From contig JACOEL010000023.1 of the NCBI GenBank assembly GCA_024998625.1, positions 1 through 64,000 on the forward strand: DNA of 64,000 nt, written 5' to 3'. The position numbers were made by a program, and so were the translations under genes. This document shows, piece by piece, positions 63,367-64,000 of the stretch. The DNA is from Nitrospira sp. (lineage in GTDB: Bacteria; Nitrospirota; Nitrospiria; Nitrospirales; Nitrospiraceae). The notes under the pieces were generated by a model. It saw nothing but the letters and a program-made list of their open reading frames with translations. It was not told the DNA's origin and made no database searches. Position 1 is the first letter of the stretch. Each line of letters starts with the position of its first letter.

Positions 63367-64000
63367 GCATCGACCTCGTCAAAACCTTCTCAGGCCGTCC
63401 TCCGATTCGGGCGCGCATTGCCTATCCGGTCGAGGCGTCGACGGTCCTCATCCTCTTCGGTCCGTCAGGCTCGGGAAAAACGACGATCCTTCGATCGGTG
63501 GCCGGGCTGGAATGGCCGGAAGAGGGCAACATTCAATTTGTGTCGCGCACGTGGCTGGATACCGCGTCAGGGGTCAGGGTGGCGCCGCAAGATCGCCACA
63601 TCGGCTACATGGCTCAGGACTATGCGCTCTTCCCGACCTATACGGTGGCGGGAAATATCGGGTATGGTCTCCACCACCTCTCCGCACCGGATCGCAAAAA
63701 GCGCGTTGATGAGATGGTGGAGCTGTTCCAGTTGCGTGGACTGGAGAATGCGAAGCCGAGGGAGCTGTCCGGCGGACAACAACAACGGGTAGCCCTTGCG
63801 CGCGCGGTGGCGCCTCGACCGTTGTTGCTGTTGTTGGACGAACCGCTTTCCGCCTTGGACGCGCCGACACGGGTGCACCTCAGGGACGAGCTGCGAAGTC
63901 TGTTGAAACAGCTTGCGTTACCGTCGATCATCGTCACGCATGATTGGACCGAAGCCCTCACCCTCGGCGATGTGATGGCTGTCATCAGTGCGGGGAACGT
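63351..64000 (+). CDS. modC: Molybdate ABC transporter ATP-binding protein ModC (partial, runs off the window)
   Basis: The 216 visible residues from the ATG at 63351 are the N-terminal ATPase domain: Walker A GPSGSGKTTI, Q-loop MAQDYALFP, signature LSGGQQQRVALARA, Walker B LLLLDEPLSALD and the H-loop IVTHDWTEAL. ModC energises uptake through ModB. The C-terminal regulatory (TOBE/Mop) domain, if present, lies beyond the window. It begins inside the modB coding sequence (16-bp overlap), so translation is coupled. Confidence 0.93.
   Translation, partial: MAAEISIDLVKTFSGRPPIRARIAYPVEASTVLILFGPSGSGKTTILRSVAGLEWPEEGNIQFVSRTWLDTASGVRVAPQDRHIGYMAQDYALFPTYTVAGNIGYGLHHLSAPDRKKRVDEMVELFQLRGLENAKPRELSGGQQQRVALARAVAPRPLLLLLDEPLSALDAPTRVHLRDELRSLLKQLALPSIIVTHDWTEALTLGDVMAVISAGN

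Overview
This is bacterial chromosome of moderately high GC, densely coding on both strands. The protein mix fits the genus Nitrospira or a close relative: a Cam-type gamma-carbonic anhydrase, a Kup transporter, NtrC-type two-component genes, a large molybdate-uptake locus and several secreted proteins of unknown function. That assignment is inference; no rRNA or nitrite oxidoreductase gene lies in the window, and I found no tRNA gene or CRISPR array.

Layout. 0-9 kb: uvrA, then a small graveyard (frameshifted arylamine N-acetyltransferase, remnants of a HepT/MntA toxin-antitoxin pair), an intact-looking RelE/Phd-YefM pair with a recognisable operator, an RNase Z-like hydrolase with a small membrane protein, a CPBP-like membrane protein and a TolC-type outer-membrane channel. 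A 179-bp MITE-like element with 19-bp inverted ends and flanking TA lies at 9.15-9.33 kb. 10-17 kb: a carbohydrate/export group with a GT4 glycosyltransferase, two paralogous MFS exporters flanking a BON-domain protein, and an amylo-alpha-1,6-glucosidase-like enzyme. 17-26 kb: M28 peptidase and DUF5069 protein, small unknowns, an RRM RNA-binding protein followed by a DEAD-box helicase, a periplasmic FKBP, a PFK of probable PPi type and an aldose 1-epimerase. 26-38 kb: a TPR protein, a Ycf46-like AAA ATPase, an RDD membrane protein interrupted at an in-frame A7 slippery heptamer, an AbrB/PIN toxin-antitoxin pair whose toxin has lost its normal start, a DnaJ-ERCC4 nuclease fusion, galE, the carbonic anhydrase, ychF, a ferritin-like protein and trmL.

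38.8-43.5 kb is the most unusual accessory island: a compact minus-strand operon encoding (in order of transcription) a deoxyribosyltransferase-like/DUF4071/SLOG-like protein, a TIR-transmembrane-WD40 protein and a patatin-like phospholipase. This looks like an undescribed biological-conflict (possibly anti-phage) system. After it come kup, tex, a PNPOx-fold protein, a secreted unknown and an NtrC/histidine kinase pair.

53.5-64 kb is an expanded oxyanion (most likely molybdate) uptake locus: two divergent operons with two phosphate-selective-type porins, two paralogous lipoproteins of an unknown family, three periplasmic binding proteins, an HTH regulator fused to a binding-protein domain, and a single modB/modC transporter (modC runs off the window). 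It suggests outer-membrane capture, periplasmic binding and ABC import organised as one regulon, with a palindromic operator candidate just upstream of the regulator.
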